Notes: a model not told the origin generated them from the sequence alone. Counted from the first letter of the stretch, positions 1-9,060 are shown. The stretch is DNA of 64,000 nucleotides from DATCJA01 sp963814955 (GCA_963814955.1 CAWFEX010000011.1:186001-250000), one strand, 5' to 3'. Program-made: numbers and translations.

Positions 1-1
1 G

Positions 2-76
2 CTGCTGTCCGGCGTTGCCGCGCACGACCTCTATCACGCCGGACAAATTCAGTTGTTGAAGAGGCTTCAGAAGTAA
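2..76 (+). CDS. DinB-like protein, C-terminal end only
   Basis: This is the 3' end of a gene that begins before the window. The 24 visible residues contain HDLYHAGQIQLLKRLQ, the typical C-terminal signature of DinB/DUF664-type four-helix-bundle proteins, where the histidines usually bind a metal. The TAA stop overlaps by 10 bases the stop of the convergent outer-membrane gene. The functional class is known only loosely for this family (some are thiol-dependent transferases or hydrolases), and the fragment is too short to say more. Confidence 0.6.
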   Translation: MLSGVAAHDLYHAGQIQLLKRLQK

Positions 77-612
77 CGTTTGACGCCGAAGGTGAGCGTC
101 ATACCGGTCGCGTCCGGCAGACCCGGCGGATCGCTGACGACGTCCCATCGCAACTCGCCCTTGAGTGTGGTGAGCGCGGTCGCGAAATATTCGACGCCGC
201 CGCCGAAGTTGAGTCCTCCCCGCGTTTCTCCTTCGGGATCCGGTCGCTCGTCCAGAATGAGCCGTACGAAATACGCGCCAGCACCTGCCGTGACGAACGG
301 GTGCCACACACCCATTTCCCAGTTATAGACACCGTTGAACAGGAGCTTGAATTGCCGGAAGTGATCCTCGGTTCGGCCGTTGACGCCGGGGTCGGTCCAG
401 ACCAACATGAAACGGCCGCTCAGTCGCGGCGTGAAGTACCACTCGCCGAAACCATCCACGGTTACAGCACTCTCAAACGCGTCGTCCGGGAAAAACGCAC
501 CGATGTCGATCCCTGCAGCGAGCATCCCCTCGTCAGGCGTCTGCGCAGAAGCGGGTAAAACGTTCCCAACGAGTAGCGCCAGCATGCAGATGAGTTGGAA
601 GTGTCGAGTCAT
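67..612 (-). CDS. outer-membrane beta-barrel protein with signal peptide
   Basis: The 181-residue product starts with a clear Sec signal (MTRHFQLICMLALLVG, cleavage likely after ASA-Q). The body has alternating polar/aromatic stretches typical of a small 8-strand barrel, and the last residues end in an aromatic (VKRYF), as outer-membrane barrel C-termini usually do. I chose the ATG at 612 over one four codons upstream because the signal peptide begins there. It converges on the DinB-like gene and lies next to mnmA without an evident operon link. No substrate or family can be named; an OmpW/OmpA-like barrel is the nearest general description. Confidence 0.6.
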   Translation of the reverse strand: MTRHFQLICMLALLVGNVLPASAQTPDEGMLAAGIDIGAFFPDDAFESAVTVDGFGEWYFTPRLSGRFMLVWTDPGVNGRTEDHFRQFKLLFNGVYNWEMGVWHPFVTAGAGAYFVRLILDERPDPEGETRGGLNFGGGVEYFATALTTLKGELRWDVVSDPPGLPDATGMTLTFGVKRYF

Positions 613-663
613 GCAGGCCGCCAAAGCAACCCGACTGCCATCGTGTGCAAAAGTGAGAAATGA

Positions 664-1732
664 CTAAGCAGCGCGATCTATCCACCCCCCGCCAACGACG
701 ACGTCGTCGTCATAGAAGACGACTGCCTGGCCTGGCGTGATCGCCGCCTGCGGCGAATCGAAGACGAGCTCGGCGCATCCATCGTGGAGCGCCCGAACTC
801 GCCCGGCGGCAGCACGATGGCGGTGCCGAATCTGCGCCGTCACGCTCAGCCACGTGGTTGGCGGATCGACCGAAATCCAGTTCACCCCTGACGCGGTCAG
901 AGTCTCCTGGTCGAGTGCGGTTCGAGGACCAACCGTTACGGTCCCGGAGTGCGCGTCGATCTTCAGCACGTAGAGGGGAGCAGGGCTCGACACGCCGAGT
1001 CCCTTGCGCTGGCCGACGGTGTAGCGATGCACGCCATCGTGTGTCCCGAGCACACGCCCATCCTGATGAGCGATTGTCCCTCCAACCATGGCAGATGGCT
1101 GGTGCCGTGCGACGAACGATGCGTAATCTCCATCGGGCAGAAAACAGATTTCCTGGCTGTCGGGCTTGTCGGCCACACGGAGACCGAGTCGCCGAGCCTC
1201 GGCCCGCACCTCCGGCTTGGTGAGCGTCCCGACGGGGAAGTGCGCGCGCCTGAGCTGATCCTGAGTGAGCGAGAAGAGGAAGTACCGACTGATCCTTGTG
1301 CGAGTCGGCACTCCGTCGCAGCAGCACACGCCCACCTGCTGTCTGCTCGACCCGGGCGTAATGTCCAGTCGCAACGCCATCGGCGCCAAGCCCTCTCGCA
1401 CGGTCGAGCAGCGTCGCGAATTTCAGGTCGCTGTTGCAGTGGGCGCACGGCAGCGGGGTGCGGCCGGATGCATACTCCCGAACGAAGTTCGACACGACCG
1501 TGTCGTGGAACTGGCGCTCGAAATTCAAAATGTAATGGGGAATTCCCAGCGCGGCGGCGACCCGGCGAGCGTCATACAGATCGTCGAGCGTGCAGCAACT
1601 GCCGAACGGCTGACTGCCGCTCTGATCGTATAGCTGCATCGACATACCAATGACGTCGTGACCCTGCTGTGCAAGCAGGGCGGCGGCGACCGATGAATCG
1701 ACGCCGCCGGACATCGCAACCACAATTCTCAT
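664..1732 (-). CDS. mnmA: tRNA-specific 2-thiouridylase MnmA (one-base frameshift)
   Basis: MnmA adenylates and thiolates U34 of tRNA-Lys/Glu/Gln with sulfur from a cysteine desulfurase. The N-terminal PP-loop is MSGGVDSSVAA, the first catalytic cysteine is in PCAHCNSDLKF, and the second is in SQEICFLPDGDY. The reading frame breaks after SADSHKDQS. Removing one C at about 1285-1286 (plus strand) joins it to YFLFSLTQDQL and continues to the barrel C-terminus (ending GGGWIDRAA), giving about 355 residues, normal for the family. The gene lies 25 bases downstream of its sulfur donor gene, as a two-gene operon. Since MnmA is normally retained, the indel is more likely sequence error than real loss. 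Confidence 0.9.
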
Positions 1733-1757
1733 GTTGGCAGATCGGGCTGTTGGAGGT

Positions 1758-2924
1758 TCACACGCGTGCCGGAGTACGCGTCAAATTCCTCAGCTTTTCG
1801 ACAATTCCTGGAAGAATTGCCACGACCCGGTCGATCTCGGCCTCCGTGTTGGCGGCCCCCAGGCTGAAGCGGATGGAATTCTGCGTCCGGTGCGCCGGAA
1901 AGCCCATGGCCTTGAGCACGTGCGACGGCTCGAGCGTGCCGGACGAACAGGCCGACCCGGTTGAGACCGCCACCCCTTCGAGATCGAGCGCGATGAGGAG
2001 CGACTCGGCCTCGATGCGGTCAAAACTGATGTTCGTGGTGTTCGGCACCCGGGGCGATCGCGCGCCGTTGACTGTGGTGCCCGGCACCGCGCGCAGCACA
2101 CCCTCCTCCAGGCGATCGCGCAGCGCCGACATGCGCTGCGCTTCGTCGTCGATCTTTGCCAGCGCCATGGTTGCCGCGACGCCCATTCCGACGATGCCGG
2201 CAACGTTCTCGGTGCCTGCACGGCGGTTCCGCTCGTGCTTGCCCCCGGTGAGTATGGGCAGCAGCCGGAGTCCACGGCGCAGCCACAAAGCGCCCACCCC
2301 CTTCGGTCCGTAAAACTTGTGGGCCGATATCGACACGAGATCCAGGTCGAGCGCCTTGACATTGAGTCGAATCTTGCCAGCCGTCTGCACTGCGTCGGTG
2401 TGAAAGAGCGCGCCTCGCTCGTGCGCCACACGCGCCATCTCCGCTATCGGCTGTACTGTGCCAATCTCGTTGTTGGCGTGCATGATGGAAACGATTGCGG
2501 TGTCGTTCCTGAGAACGTCCCTGAGGGCGTCGGGCGATGCGATTCCACTGGCACCGATCGGCAGAAGCGCTGTCGACCATCCGCGCCGGGCTAGCGCCTT
2601 GAGGGTATTCAGGACCGCTTCGTGCTCGATCGCGGTTGCGATCAGATGTCCCCGGCGGGCAGGGTCGAGCGCCTCGGCAACGCCGCGAATGGCGAAATTG
2701 TCGCTCTCGGTGCCGCCGCTGGTGAACACCACCTCGCCGGGATCGGCGCCGATGAGGGCAGCCACCGCGCTCCTGGCCTGATCGACGGCGGCCTTCGCGC
2801 GCTGTCCAAAGTGATGGACACTCGACGGATTGCCGAAATCCTCTTTCAGCACCCTCGCCATCGCGTCTACCACGGCTGGGTGGACGGGCGTCGTGGCGTT
2901 GTGATCCAGATAGACCCTGTTCAC
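1758..2924 (-). CDS. cysteine desulfurase (NifS/IscS family)
   Basis: A PLP enzyme that moves sulfur from cysteine to an active-site cysteine persulfide for thiolation or Fe-S assembly. Visible features are the N-terminal YLDHNATTPVHP, TSGGTESDN in the cofactor-binding part, the PLP lysine in SISAHKFYGPKGVGAL, and the mobile catalytic cysteine loop STGSACSSGTLEPSHVL. I chose the GTG at 2924 (388 aa) because an AAAGGT Shine-Dalgarno lies about 7 bases upstream; an ATG at 2942 is the alternative. It sits directly before mnmA, so tRNA thiolation is its likely main job. No isc/suf scaffold genes are nearby. Confidence 0.9.
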   Translation of the reverse strand: MNRVYLDHNATTPVHPAVVDAMARVLKEDFGNPSSVHHFGQRAKAAVDQARSAVAALIGADPGEVVFTSGGTESDNFAIRGVAEALDPARRGHLIATAIEHEAVLNTLKALARRGWSTALLPIGASGIASPDALRDVLRNDTAIVSIMHANNEIGTVQPIAEMARVAHERGALFHTDAVQTAGKIRLNVKALDLDLVSISAHKFYGPKGVGALWLRRGLRLLPILTGGKHERNRRAGTENVAGIVGMGVAATMALAKIDDEAQRMSALRDRLEEGVLRAVPGTTVNGARSPRVPNTTNISFDRIEAESLLIALDLEGVAVSTGSACSSGTLEPSHVLKAMGFPAHRTQNSIRFSLGAANTEAEIDRVVAILPGIVEKLRNLTRTPARV

Positions 2925-2978
2925 GTGGGACCTTTCTGGCATCCTAGCATCCACGCTAAGTCTCAGCAATAAAACGCC

Positions 2979-3008
2979 TAGACAATATTTTCTTCGCGCC
3001 GATATACT
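2979..3008 (+). promoter_or_regulatory. candidate sigma-70 promoter for the bactofilin gene
   Basis: TAGACA at 2979-2984 and TATACT at 3003-3008 are separated by 18 bases, a fair match to -35/-10 consensus. The element lies in an AT-rich stretch between the divergent desulfurase and bactofilin genes, about 80 bases before the bactofilin start. Assignment is by eye only. Confidence 0.35.
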
Positions 3009-3089
3009 CTTTGGGCTCTCCCAGGCCGTCCGCCTTTTTTGGATCGCGACGGGCCGTAAAACGAGCCTTTATTGGGGCGGAGGACGCAC

Positions 3090-3647
3090 ATGTGGAAGCG
3101 CGATGAAGCCGTAAAACCGACGAGCGGCCAGGTAACCCCTACCGGGCCGGCCGTCCAGACTACTCAATCCAGTTCGTCGGCATCGCAGCCTGAACCGCGG
3201 CAGCAGACCGGGAGGGACGTTGTGAATATTGGCAAGTCGGTGGTGATAAAAGGCGAACTGAACGGCAGCGAGGATCTGACCATCGAGGGGCAGGTCGAGG
3301 GTAAGATCGAGCTGAAGGATCACGTGCTGACTATCGGGCCAAACGGCAAGATCAAGGCGCAGGTCTTTGCCAAGGCGCTGATCGTGCTCGGCGAAGTCAA
3401 CGGCAACGTAACGGCCACCGACAAAGTGGAAATCAAGGACGGCGGCTCGGTCGATGGCGATATCATCGCGCCGCGAGTGGCCATTGCCGACGGCGCGCAT
3501 TTCCGGGGCAGCGTCGATATGCAGCGGCGTGCAGTCCAGCCGCAGAGCGCGCAGAAGGATCAGCAGCAGCAGCAGCAGCAGCAGCGGCCCACTCCGGTGG
3601 CACCGCAAGCCCCGGCGGCACAGGTCGCGCAGCACGCAGCGCGGTAG
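3090..3647 (+). CDS. bactofilin (cytoskeletal, DUF583)
   Basis: Bactofilins form beta-helical filaments that organise cell shape or envelope machinery. The core (about residues 40-145) shows the repeating V.I.G.L.G...L.I.G.V.G.I pattern, for example GKSVVIKGELNGSEDLTIEG and GPNGKIKAQVFAKALIVLGE. An unstructured N-terminal tail precedes it, and a Q-rich tail with an uninterrupted run of glutamines (CAG repeat about 3559-3583) follows. The ATG at 3090 has GGAGG about 8 bases upstream, so I prefer it to the TTG at 3072. The gene stands alone after a candidate promoter. The polyglutamine tract is unusual and could vary in length. Confidence 0.88.
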   Translation: MWKRDEAVKPTSGQVTPTGPAVQTTQSSSSASQPEPRQQTGRDVVNIGKSVVIKGELNGSEDLTIEGQVEGKIELKDHVLTIGPNGKIKAQVFAKALIVLGEVNGNVTATDKVEIKDGGSVDGDIIAPRVAIADGAHFRGSVDMQRRAVQPQSAQKDQQQQQQQQRPTPVAPQAPAAQVAQHAAR

Positions 3648-3654
3648 GTTGACA

Positions 3655-3768
3655 TTCGGGATTGGTGATTAGCGATCTGTGATTTGCGGCTCGTGATTGG
3701 CTGCGGGAGGCGACCACGAATCGACGATCGCAATCACCAATCAGAAACCGTACATCACAGATCGCAAT
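3655..3768. repeat. interspersed GTGATTxGC-type repeat block
   Basis: The spacer holds short repeating words (GATTGGTGATT, GCGATCTGTGAT) at 3660-3683 and their exact reverse complements (AATCACCAATC at 3732-3742, ATCACAGATCGC at 3754-3765). The inverted copies occur in the order 1-2/1'-2', so they are not a nested hairpin; they look like two opposed copies of one repeat string. The same style of heptad-like text occurs elsewhere in the window in other intergenic spaces. Confidence 0.6.
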
Positions 3769-3774
3769 TCGCCA

Positions 3775-4443
3775 GTGGCACTTTCCGATCTCTTTGCCCG
3801 TCGCCGCAAGGACGAGCAGGATACCGACGGGCCAGTGCAGCCCACCAGGGCACTGGAACGGTTTCTTGCCGGGCTGAGCGGCCGTCCACAACCGGTCATC
3901 CTCGACCTTGGTCCGGTCGTCGGCTCCAATGTCACCTTCTTTCGTGAAGAGGTTGGCTGCAAGATTTGCCTCGAGGATCTGCCGAAGGACATCGACCGCC
4001 ATGTCACCGAGGGAAAGACCGAGCAGCTGGCGACGTTCTTCGACACGCGCTTTCCCTACGAATCCGACACCATCGACGGCATTCTCTGCTGGGATATTTT
4101 CGACTTCCTCGACCGTCCTTCGGCGGAGCGGCTAGCGAAGCAGCTCAAGCGCGTGCTGCGCCCGGACGGGCTGCTGCTGGCGTTTTTCAGCACGGCGGAC
4201 CCGCGGTCGACGCCTCGCGCCACCTACACGAAGCATGTGGTCGTGGATCGAACGCACATTCAATACCGGACTTACGCGGCGGCCCGCGGCAAGGAGCGCC
4301 CGCTGCTCAATCGGGACATCCAGCGGCTCCTTGAACCTCTGCGGATTACGGAAAACGTCCTGCTCAAGAACAACCTGCGCGAGGTGCTGTTCCGCAAACA
4401 GGGAGCGTCCCAGACGGCTGCGGCACCGCCCGCCGCGCGCTGA
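3775..4443 (+). CDS. class I SAM-dependent methyltransferase
   Basis: About 222 residues with a Rossmann methyltransferase core: motif I PVILDLGPVVGSNV, a post-I acidic segment KICLEDLPKD, and motif IV-like DGILCWDIFDFL followed by VLRPDGLLLAFF. The target is unknown. The frame stays open through an upstream repeat block, so I place the start at GTG 3775 just after the repeats; an ATG at 3697 lies inside the repeat and is unlikely. It is followed 8 bases later by the SAM hydrolase gene. That gene also consumes SAM, but a functional link is only a guess. Confidence 0.7.
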   Translation: MALSDLFARRRKDEQDTDGPVQPTRALERFLAGLSGRPQPVILDLGPVVGSNVTFFREEVGCKICLEDLPKDIDRHVTEGKTEQLATFFDTRFPYESDTIDGILCWDIFDFLDRPSAERLAKQLKRVLRPDGLLLAFFSTADPRSTPRATYTKHVVVDRTHIQYRTYAAARGKERPLLNRDIQRLLEPLRITENVLLKNNLREVLFRKQGASQTAAAPPAAR

Positions 4444-4451
4444 CGCCGCCA

Positions 4452-5246
4452 ATGGCGCGGCCCGTCGTCGCGTTCCTGACCGACTTCGGCACGAAGGACC
4501 ATTACGGCGGCACCTTAAAAGGTGTCGTTCTCGGCATTTGCCCCGAAGCGGCGTGCGTGGACATCACCCACGAAATACCGCCCCATGACGTCATGTCTGG
4601 CGCTCTCGAGCTGGCAGCCGCCTACAAATATTTCCCGGCAGGCACGATTTTCGTCGTGGTTGTGGATCCGGGAGTCGGATCGAGCCGGCGGCCGATTGCC
4701 GCGGAGGCGGGCGCGTACCGGTTCGTGGCGCCTGACAACGGAGTGCTGACGCTGGTTTTCAAGGAAATTGCACCCAAGCGCGTGGTGGAGCTCGTCGAAC
4801 GGCGGTTCGCCCGTCCGACGGTCAGCCGCACGTTCGAGGGAAGAGACCGATTCGCCCCGGCGGCCGCCTGGCTTGCCAAGGGAGTCGAGCTGAACGCGTT
4901 CGGGCGAACACTCACGTCGTGGCAGGTCCTGGACGTGCCAGAGCCGGTCCTGACCGACTCGCAGGTGAGCTCTGAGGTGCTGCGCGTCGATCGCTTTGGA
5001 AACCTGATCACCAACGTCGATCGCCGGGCGTTCGAACGCTTCGCGGCTGGCGGCGGCATTGAAATCGTCGCGGGCGCGGAGGTCGTGGGCAAGGTCGTCC
5101 TGACATATGCGGATGCCGAGCCCGGCGCGCTCTGTGCGCTGTTTGGAAGCTCGGATCATATGGAGATCGCGGTGAACGGCGGAAGCGCGGCGGAGCGGCT
5201 GGCGCTCGGGCGTGGGGCGAGGGTGACGATTACAAGAACCTCGTAG
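4452..5246 (+). CDS. SAM hydrolase of the chlorinase/fluorinase fold (DUF62)
   Basis: 264 residues matching the SAM hydroxide adenosyltransferase family, which cleaves SAM to adenosine and methionine with water. Visible signatures are VVAFLTDFGTKDHYGGTLKG at the N-terminus, VDITHEIPPHDV, VVVVDPGVGSSRRPI, FVAPDNGVLT, and the C-terminal domain VLRVDRFGNLITNV. There is no halogenase-specific context. It is probably cotranscribed with the methyltransferase just upstream. Confidence 0.85.
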   Translation: MARPVVAFLTDFGTKDHYGGTLKGVVLGICPEAACVDITHEIPPHDVMSGALELAAAYKYFPAGTIFVVVVDPGVGSSRRPIAAEAGAYRFVAPDNGVLTLVFKEIAPKRVVELVERRFARPTVSRTFEGRDRFAPAAAWLAKGVELNAFGRTLTSWQVLDVPEPVLTDSQVSSEVLRVDRFGNLITNVDRRAFERFAAGGGIEIVAGAEVVGKVVLTYADAEPGALCALFGSSDHMEIAVNGGSAAERLALGRGARVTITRTS

Positions 5247-5261
5247 CACTGGTACGGGGGC

Positions 5262-5408
5262 GTTTCCGCCTTCGCGTAAAGCTACGGCGGACCACCGTAG
5301 CCTTGGCGGAGGTGGTACGGCACGCCCGGCTGGTCACGCAGGCTGAAGCCTGCGCGCTACGGCAGGTCAGACGTCAGGCATCGGCGGGCCACAAAGGCCC
5401 GCCCTACG
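5262..5408. repeat. REP-like palindromic repeat cluster
   Basis: The spacer before the acyl-CoA dehydrogenase contains several short hairpin units: CTACGGCGGACCACCGTAG-like arms, GCAGGCTGAAGCCTGCG and GCGGGCCACAAAGGCCCGC, most followed by CTACGG. These read as REP-type units inserted between operons. A related GCGGGCC..GGCCCGC unit occurs at about 44.2 kb. No coding signal is seen here. Confidence 0.6.
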
Positions 5409-5441
5409 GTTATGAAACCACTCTGTGGTACGTTTGCCCGG

Positions 5442-6683
5442 ATGGTCAGTTTTGAACTAACCGACGATCACCGCCTCCTCCAACAGTCCGTTCGCGAGTG
5501 GGCGGCCAGGGAAGTCGCGCCCCGCATCCACGATCTGGATCGAGCGCATCAATTCGACCCACACATCCTCACCCAGATGGCGTCGCTCGGCCTGCTTGGC
5601 ATTTCTGTTCCGGCCGAATATGGCGGATCGGGAATGGACTACATCGCGCTTGGTCTGGCCTGCGAAGAGCTGGAATACGTCGATACGTCACTTCGCGTCA
5701 TCATGTCGGTCCATGCTGGATTGAATTCGCTGACGCTCCTGTCCTGGGGAACTGAGGATCAGAAACAGCGATACCTGGTTCCGCAGGCGCAGGGCACGAA
5801 GATTTCCTCATACGGGTTGACCGAACCGTCGGCAGGGAGTGATGCCCGCGGTATCCAGACGGTGGCCGTCAAGAGGGGCGATCGGTATTTTCTGACAGGC
5901 GAGAAGATGTGGATCTCGCTGGCGGATGTAGCCGACAGTTTTCTCGTGTTCGCCTGGAGTGATCTCGACAAGAAGAAGGAGCGCGATCCCACCGGTCTCA
6001 GCGCGTTCGTGGTGGAGCGCGCGTTCAAAGGATTCTCGAGCGGCACGCTCAAGGAAAAATGGGGCATCCTTGCCGGCAACACCGGCTTCTTCAAGATGGA
6101 AGAGGTCGAGGTCCCGCGCGAGAATCTCGTTGGCCGTGAAGGCGAGGGTTTCAAGATTGCGATGTTCGCGCTCGATCAGGGGCGTTACACTGTCGCCTCC
6201 GGAGCAACCGGCCTGATCCGTGCCTGTCGCGACGCCAGTGTGAAATACGCCAGGGCCCGCAAGACCTTTGGCGTCGAGATAGGATCGCACCAGCTCGTGA
6301 AAGAAATGATCGCCCAGATGGAATCCGACTACGAGGCGGCGCGCCTGTTGTGGCTGCGCGCGGGCTGGCTGAAGAACATCGGCCAGCGCAACACGAAGGA
6401 AACCGGGCTCGCCAAATGGTTCGCGACCGTCGCTTCAGAACGCGCGGCCGGCGATGCCGTGCAGATTCACGGCGCCAACGGCTATTCGGACGAATATCCG
6501 GTCGGGCGCTTCTATCGCAACTGCAAAGGCGCGGTGATCTACGAAGGCACGCGCGAAATCCACAAGATCATGCAGGCCGACTACCTGCTCGGGTACCGGA
6601 CGGATCGGCCCACCCGATGTACCCTGCCTGCATGGCAGGACAGTAGTCACAAGGCTCAGGCTGCGACGGCGCAGTCACGATGA
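5442..6683 (+). CDS. acyl-CoA dehydrogenase (glutaryl-CoA dehydrogenase-like)
   Basis: FAD flavoenzyme for alpha,beta-dehydrogenation of acyl-CoA. It has the N-terminal helical domain, LTEPSAGSDARGIQTVAVK (FAD/substrate loop), KMWISLADVADSF, GRYTVASGATGLIRAC, and the C-terminal IHGANGYSDEYPVGRFYRNCKG. The catalytic base is most likely the glutamate of YEGTREIHKIM, as in short-chain/glutaryl members. I prefer the ATG at 5442 because it begins MVSFELTDDHRLL; an upstream ATG at 5412 lies next to the repeat. The C-terminus runs into a tail (SSHKAQAATAQSR) that appears to be translated repeat sequence, so the natural stop may be earlier. Confidence 0.85.
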   Translation: MVSFELTDDHRLLQQSVREWAAREVAPRIHDLDRAHQFDPHILTQMASLGLLGISVPAEYGGSGMDYIALGLACEELEYVDTSLRVIMSVHAGLNSLTLLSWGTEDQKQRYLVPQAQGTKISSYGLTEPSAGSDARGIQTVAVKRGDRYFLTGEKMWISLADVADSFLVFAWSDLDKKKERDPTGLSAFVVERAFKGFSSGTLKEKWGILAGNTGFFKMEEVEVPRENLVGREGEGFKIAMFALDQGRYTVASGATGLIRACRDASVKYARARKTFGVEIGSHQLVKEMIAQMESDYEAARLLWLRAGWLKNIGQRNTKETGLAKWFATVASERAAGDAVQIHGANGYSDEYPVGRFYRNCKGAVIYEGTREIHKIMQADYLLGYRTDRPTRCTLPAWQDSSHKAQAATAQSR

Positions 6684-6687
6684 ACAC

Positions 6688-6726
6688 GTTGTGACTTGTG
6701 CCTTGTGACTTGTGCCTTGTGACTTG
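6688..6726. repeat. CTTGTGA/CTTGTGC heptad repeat
   Basis: Tandem near-copies of the heptads CTTGTGA and CTTGTGC occupy the spacer directly before the glpX ribosome-binding site. The same words recur at 17081-17119, and related strings (TTTGACC/TTTGACT, CTACTGC) occupy other spacers in the window. Confidence 0.7.
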
Positions 6727-6741
6727 AATGAGGAGAGTCCC

Positions 6742-7794
6742 ATGACGCTCACCCGCACAGTCGGTTCGGAGAATGTGGAAGATGAGGACACCATCGGCCG
6801 GAGGTTCATGGACCTCGACCTGTCACTCGACTTCCTGCGCGTCGTCGAACAGGCGGCCATCGCGTGCGCGCAGACGATGGGCCAGGGCGATCGGCACAAG
6901 TCAGACCAGGTGGCAGTGGAGGCTATGCGGCGCGAGCTCGACTCCGTGCCCATCGACGGCACCATTGTCATCGGTGAAGGCGAACGCGACGAGGCGCCGA
7001 TGCTCTACATCGGTGAAAAAGTGGGCCAGTCGCACAAAGAGACCAACGGCCGGAAGTTCCCGCAGGTGGATATCGCCGTGGATCCACTCGAGGGAACGAA
7101 TCTGTGCGCCACCGGAGCGGCAAACGCGCTTGCGGTGCTGGCGGCGTCCGAACACGGCGGCCTGTTGCACGCACCTGACATCTACATGGAAAAGCTGGTC
7201 GTCGGTCCGAGCTCGAGGGACGTTGTCGATCTGGATGCGCCCGTGCGGTTCAATCTGCGGGCGATCGCGCAGGCCCTCGGCCGTCGTGTCGAAGACCTCG
7301 TCGTCATCGTTCTGGACCGCCCGCGACACAAGCAGCTCATCGACGAGATTCGTGCGACGGGCGCGCGGATCAGATTGATTGGAGACGGCGATCTTTCAGC
7401 CGGTATCGCAGCGGCAGTTGTGGGCAGCGGTGTACATGCGGTCATGGGAACTGGAGGCGCGCCCGAAGGTGTGCTGACGGCCGCGGCGATGCGGTGTCTC
7501 AACGGTGAAATCTTTGCGCGTCTCGTCATAACCAAGCCCGAGGACGAGGAGCGGTGTCGTACTATGGGGATTACGGACCTCACAAGGGTGTACCGCTCGA
7601 AAGATCTTGCTTCAGGAGAGCGGATCATCTTCGCCGCCACAGGGGTGACCGACGGCACGTTGATGCGCGGCGTGCGGTTCTTCGGAGAGGGCACACGCAC
7701 GACGTCGATTGTGATGCAGACCCACCAACACCAGATTCGGTTCATCGACAGCATTCAGGTGAATCCGTCAAAGGATGTGAAGATCAGGTTCTAG
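6742..7794 (+). CDS. glpX: class II fructose-1,6-bisphosphatase GlpX
   Basis: GlpX hydrolyses fructose-1,6-bisphosphate in gluconeogenesis. Visible metal/phosphate motifs are TIVIGEGERDEAPMLYIGE, the DPLEGT-type metal loop in VDIAVDPLEGTNLCA, and IGDGDLSAG followed by GTGGAPEGVLTAAA. The length (350 aa) is normal. The ATG at 6742 is preceded by AGGAGAG about 6 bases upstream, which decides against the upstream ATG that lies in repeat sequence. It is followed after 12 bases by an MFS gene on the same strand. Confidence 0.92.
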   Translation: MTLTRTVGSENVEDEDTIGRRFMDLDLSLDFLRVVEQAAIACAQTMGQGDRHKSDQVAVEAMRRELDSVPIDGTIVIGEGERDEAPMLYIGEKVGQSHKETNGRKFPQVDIAVDPLEGTNLCATGAANALAVLAASEHGGLLHAPDIYMEKLVVGPSSRDVVDLDAPVRFNLRAIAQALGRRVEDLVVIVLDRPRHKQLIDEIRATGARIRLIGDGDLSAGIAAAVVGSGVHAVMGTGGAPEGVLTAAAMRCLNGEIFARLVITKPEDEERCRTMGITDLTRVYRSKDLASGERIIFAATGVTDGTLMRGVRFFGEGTRTTSIVMQTHQHQIRFIDSIQVNPSKDVKIRF

Positions 7795-7806
7795 TGGATC
7801 CCATCG

Positions 7807-9021
7807 GTGCAGTCCTGGAAACGTAACCAGGCGGCGGTGACCGCGGCTGCCTTCGTGGGTTTTACCGGCTTTACGCTGGTAATGCCGTTCCTTCCCCTTT
7901 ATATCCGCCAGCTTGGCGTTACCGACATCGGCGAGATCGCACTGTGGACCGGGGTGACGTTAGGCGTCTCGCCCGCCATCGCTGCGCTCACTGCGCCGCT
8001 CTGGGGACGCGTCGGTGATCGATTTGGCAACAAGCTGCTCGTGCAGCGGTCGCTGATCAGCTTCATCGCAGTGATGACCGCAATGGCGTATGTCACGAGA
8101 CCGTGGCATCTGTTCGCGCTTCGCGCTATCCAGGGGTTCTTCGCCGGGTATGGACCGCTGACGTTGTCGATGGCAGCGCTCTCGGCGCCGCGCGAGAAAA
8201 TGGCTGTCGCGATCGGTACGGTGCAAACAGCTCAGCGCATGGGCCCGGCGATTGGACCCGTGATCGGAGGAGTGCTGGCGCCGGTGTTCGGCCTCCGCAA
8301 CTCGTTCTTCGTGGCGGCAGGCTTCTATCTGGCGGCATTCATCATGATCACGGTGCTGTTCAAGGAGCCGCCGCGAGCACCAAAACCGGCCGCCGGCCGT
8401 CCCCGGACGGCCTTTGCATCGATTCTGGCGTTCGAAAATTTTCTTCTGGTGATGGTCGTGCTGTTCGGGCTGCAGCTCGTCGATCGAAGCTTTGGGCCGG
8501 TGCTGCCTCTGCATCTCGGCGAGCTGGGCTATTCGTCAGAGGATGTGCCGGTTGTCGCAGGGGTCCTCTTTTCGGTGCTCGCCTTCACCGCGGCACTCGG
8601 CAATCAACTCTCGAGCCGGGTGCTCAGGCGTCATTCGCCGCGAGTCGTCATCATCTGGGCTGTGCTGATTGCCGCCGCCGGGCTGGGTGTGTTCACCATG
8701 TCCCGGAGCATCTGGGTGCTGGCTCCCTCGCTCGCCGTGGTGGGCCTCTGCATGGGTACATCGATCACGACGGCATTTACCGCCGGAGGCGCCGTCATTC
8801 CTCAGGACGTGCACGCGACGGGGTTTGGATTTCTGACGAGCGCATCACTGAGCGGCGTGGCCATCAGTCCAGTGCTGAGCGGTCTCGTGGCCGCGCGGAG
8901 CATCCGGGCGGTATTCGTGGTCGCCGTGGCCGTCTTGTTGACGCTCGCCCTCGTCGTAAGGCGGGTCATGGTGGAACGCAACCCGCCAATCGAAGCGGCG
9001 CCGGTCGTCGACCAAAGCTAG
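7807..9021 (+). CDS. MFS transporter (MdtG/multidrug-type)
   Basis: A 404-residue, 12-helix major facilitator protein with GTG start. It has the antiporter-type loop APLWGRVGDRFGNK between helices 2 and 3 and motif C-like GPAIGPVIGGVLAPVFG in helix 5, both typical of drug:H+ antiporters such as MdtG. The central loop after helix 6 is EPPRAPKPAAGRPRT. No local regulator or substrate clue is present. It starts 12 bases after glpX, possibly in the same transcript. Confidence 0.8.
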   Translation: MQSWKRNQAAVTAAAFVGFTGFTLVMPFLPLYIRQLGVTDIGEIALWTGVTLGVSPAIAALTAPLWGRVGDRFGNKLLVQRSLISFIAVMTAMAYVTRPWHLFALRAIQGFFAGYGPLTLSMAALSAPREKMAVAIGTVQTAQRMGPAIGPVIGGVLAPVFGLRNSFFVAAGFYLAAFIMITVLFKEPPRAPKPAAGRPRTAFASILAFENFLLVMVVLFGLQLVDRSFGPVLPLHLGELGYSSEDVPVVAGVLFSVLAFTAALGNQLSSRVLRRHSPRVVIIWAVLIAAAGLGVFTMSRSIWVLAPSLAVVGLCMGTSITTAFTAGGAVIPQDVHATGFGFLTSASLSGVAISPVLSGLVAARSIRAVFVVAVAVLLTLALVVRRVMVERNPPIEAAPVVDQS

Positions 9022-9060
9022 TGCGTCCCTTCTACGCTCCAGGCTCCGGTTGATGAACCC

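Noticed and set aside
6688..6726. Tandem repeat as a possible CRISPR array
   Set aside because: Units are 7 bases with no spacers and no cas genes are in the window; the same applies to the blocks at 17.1, 44.2 and 59.1 kb.
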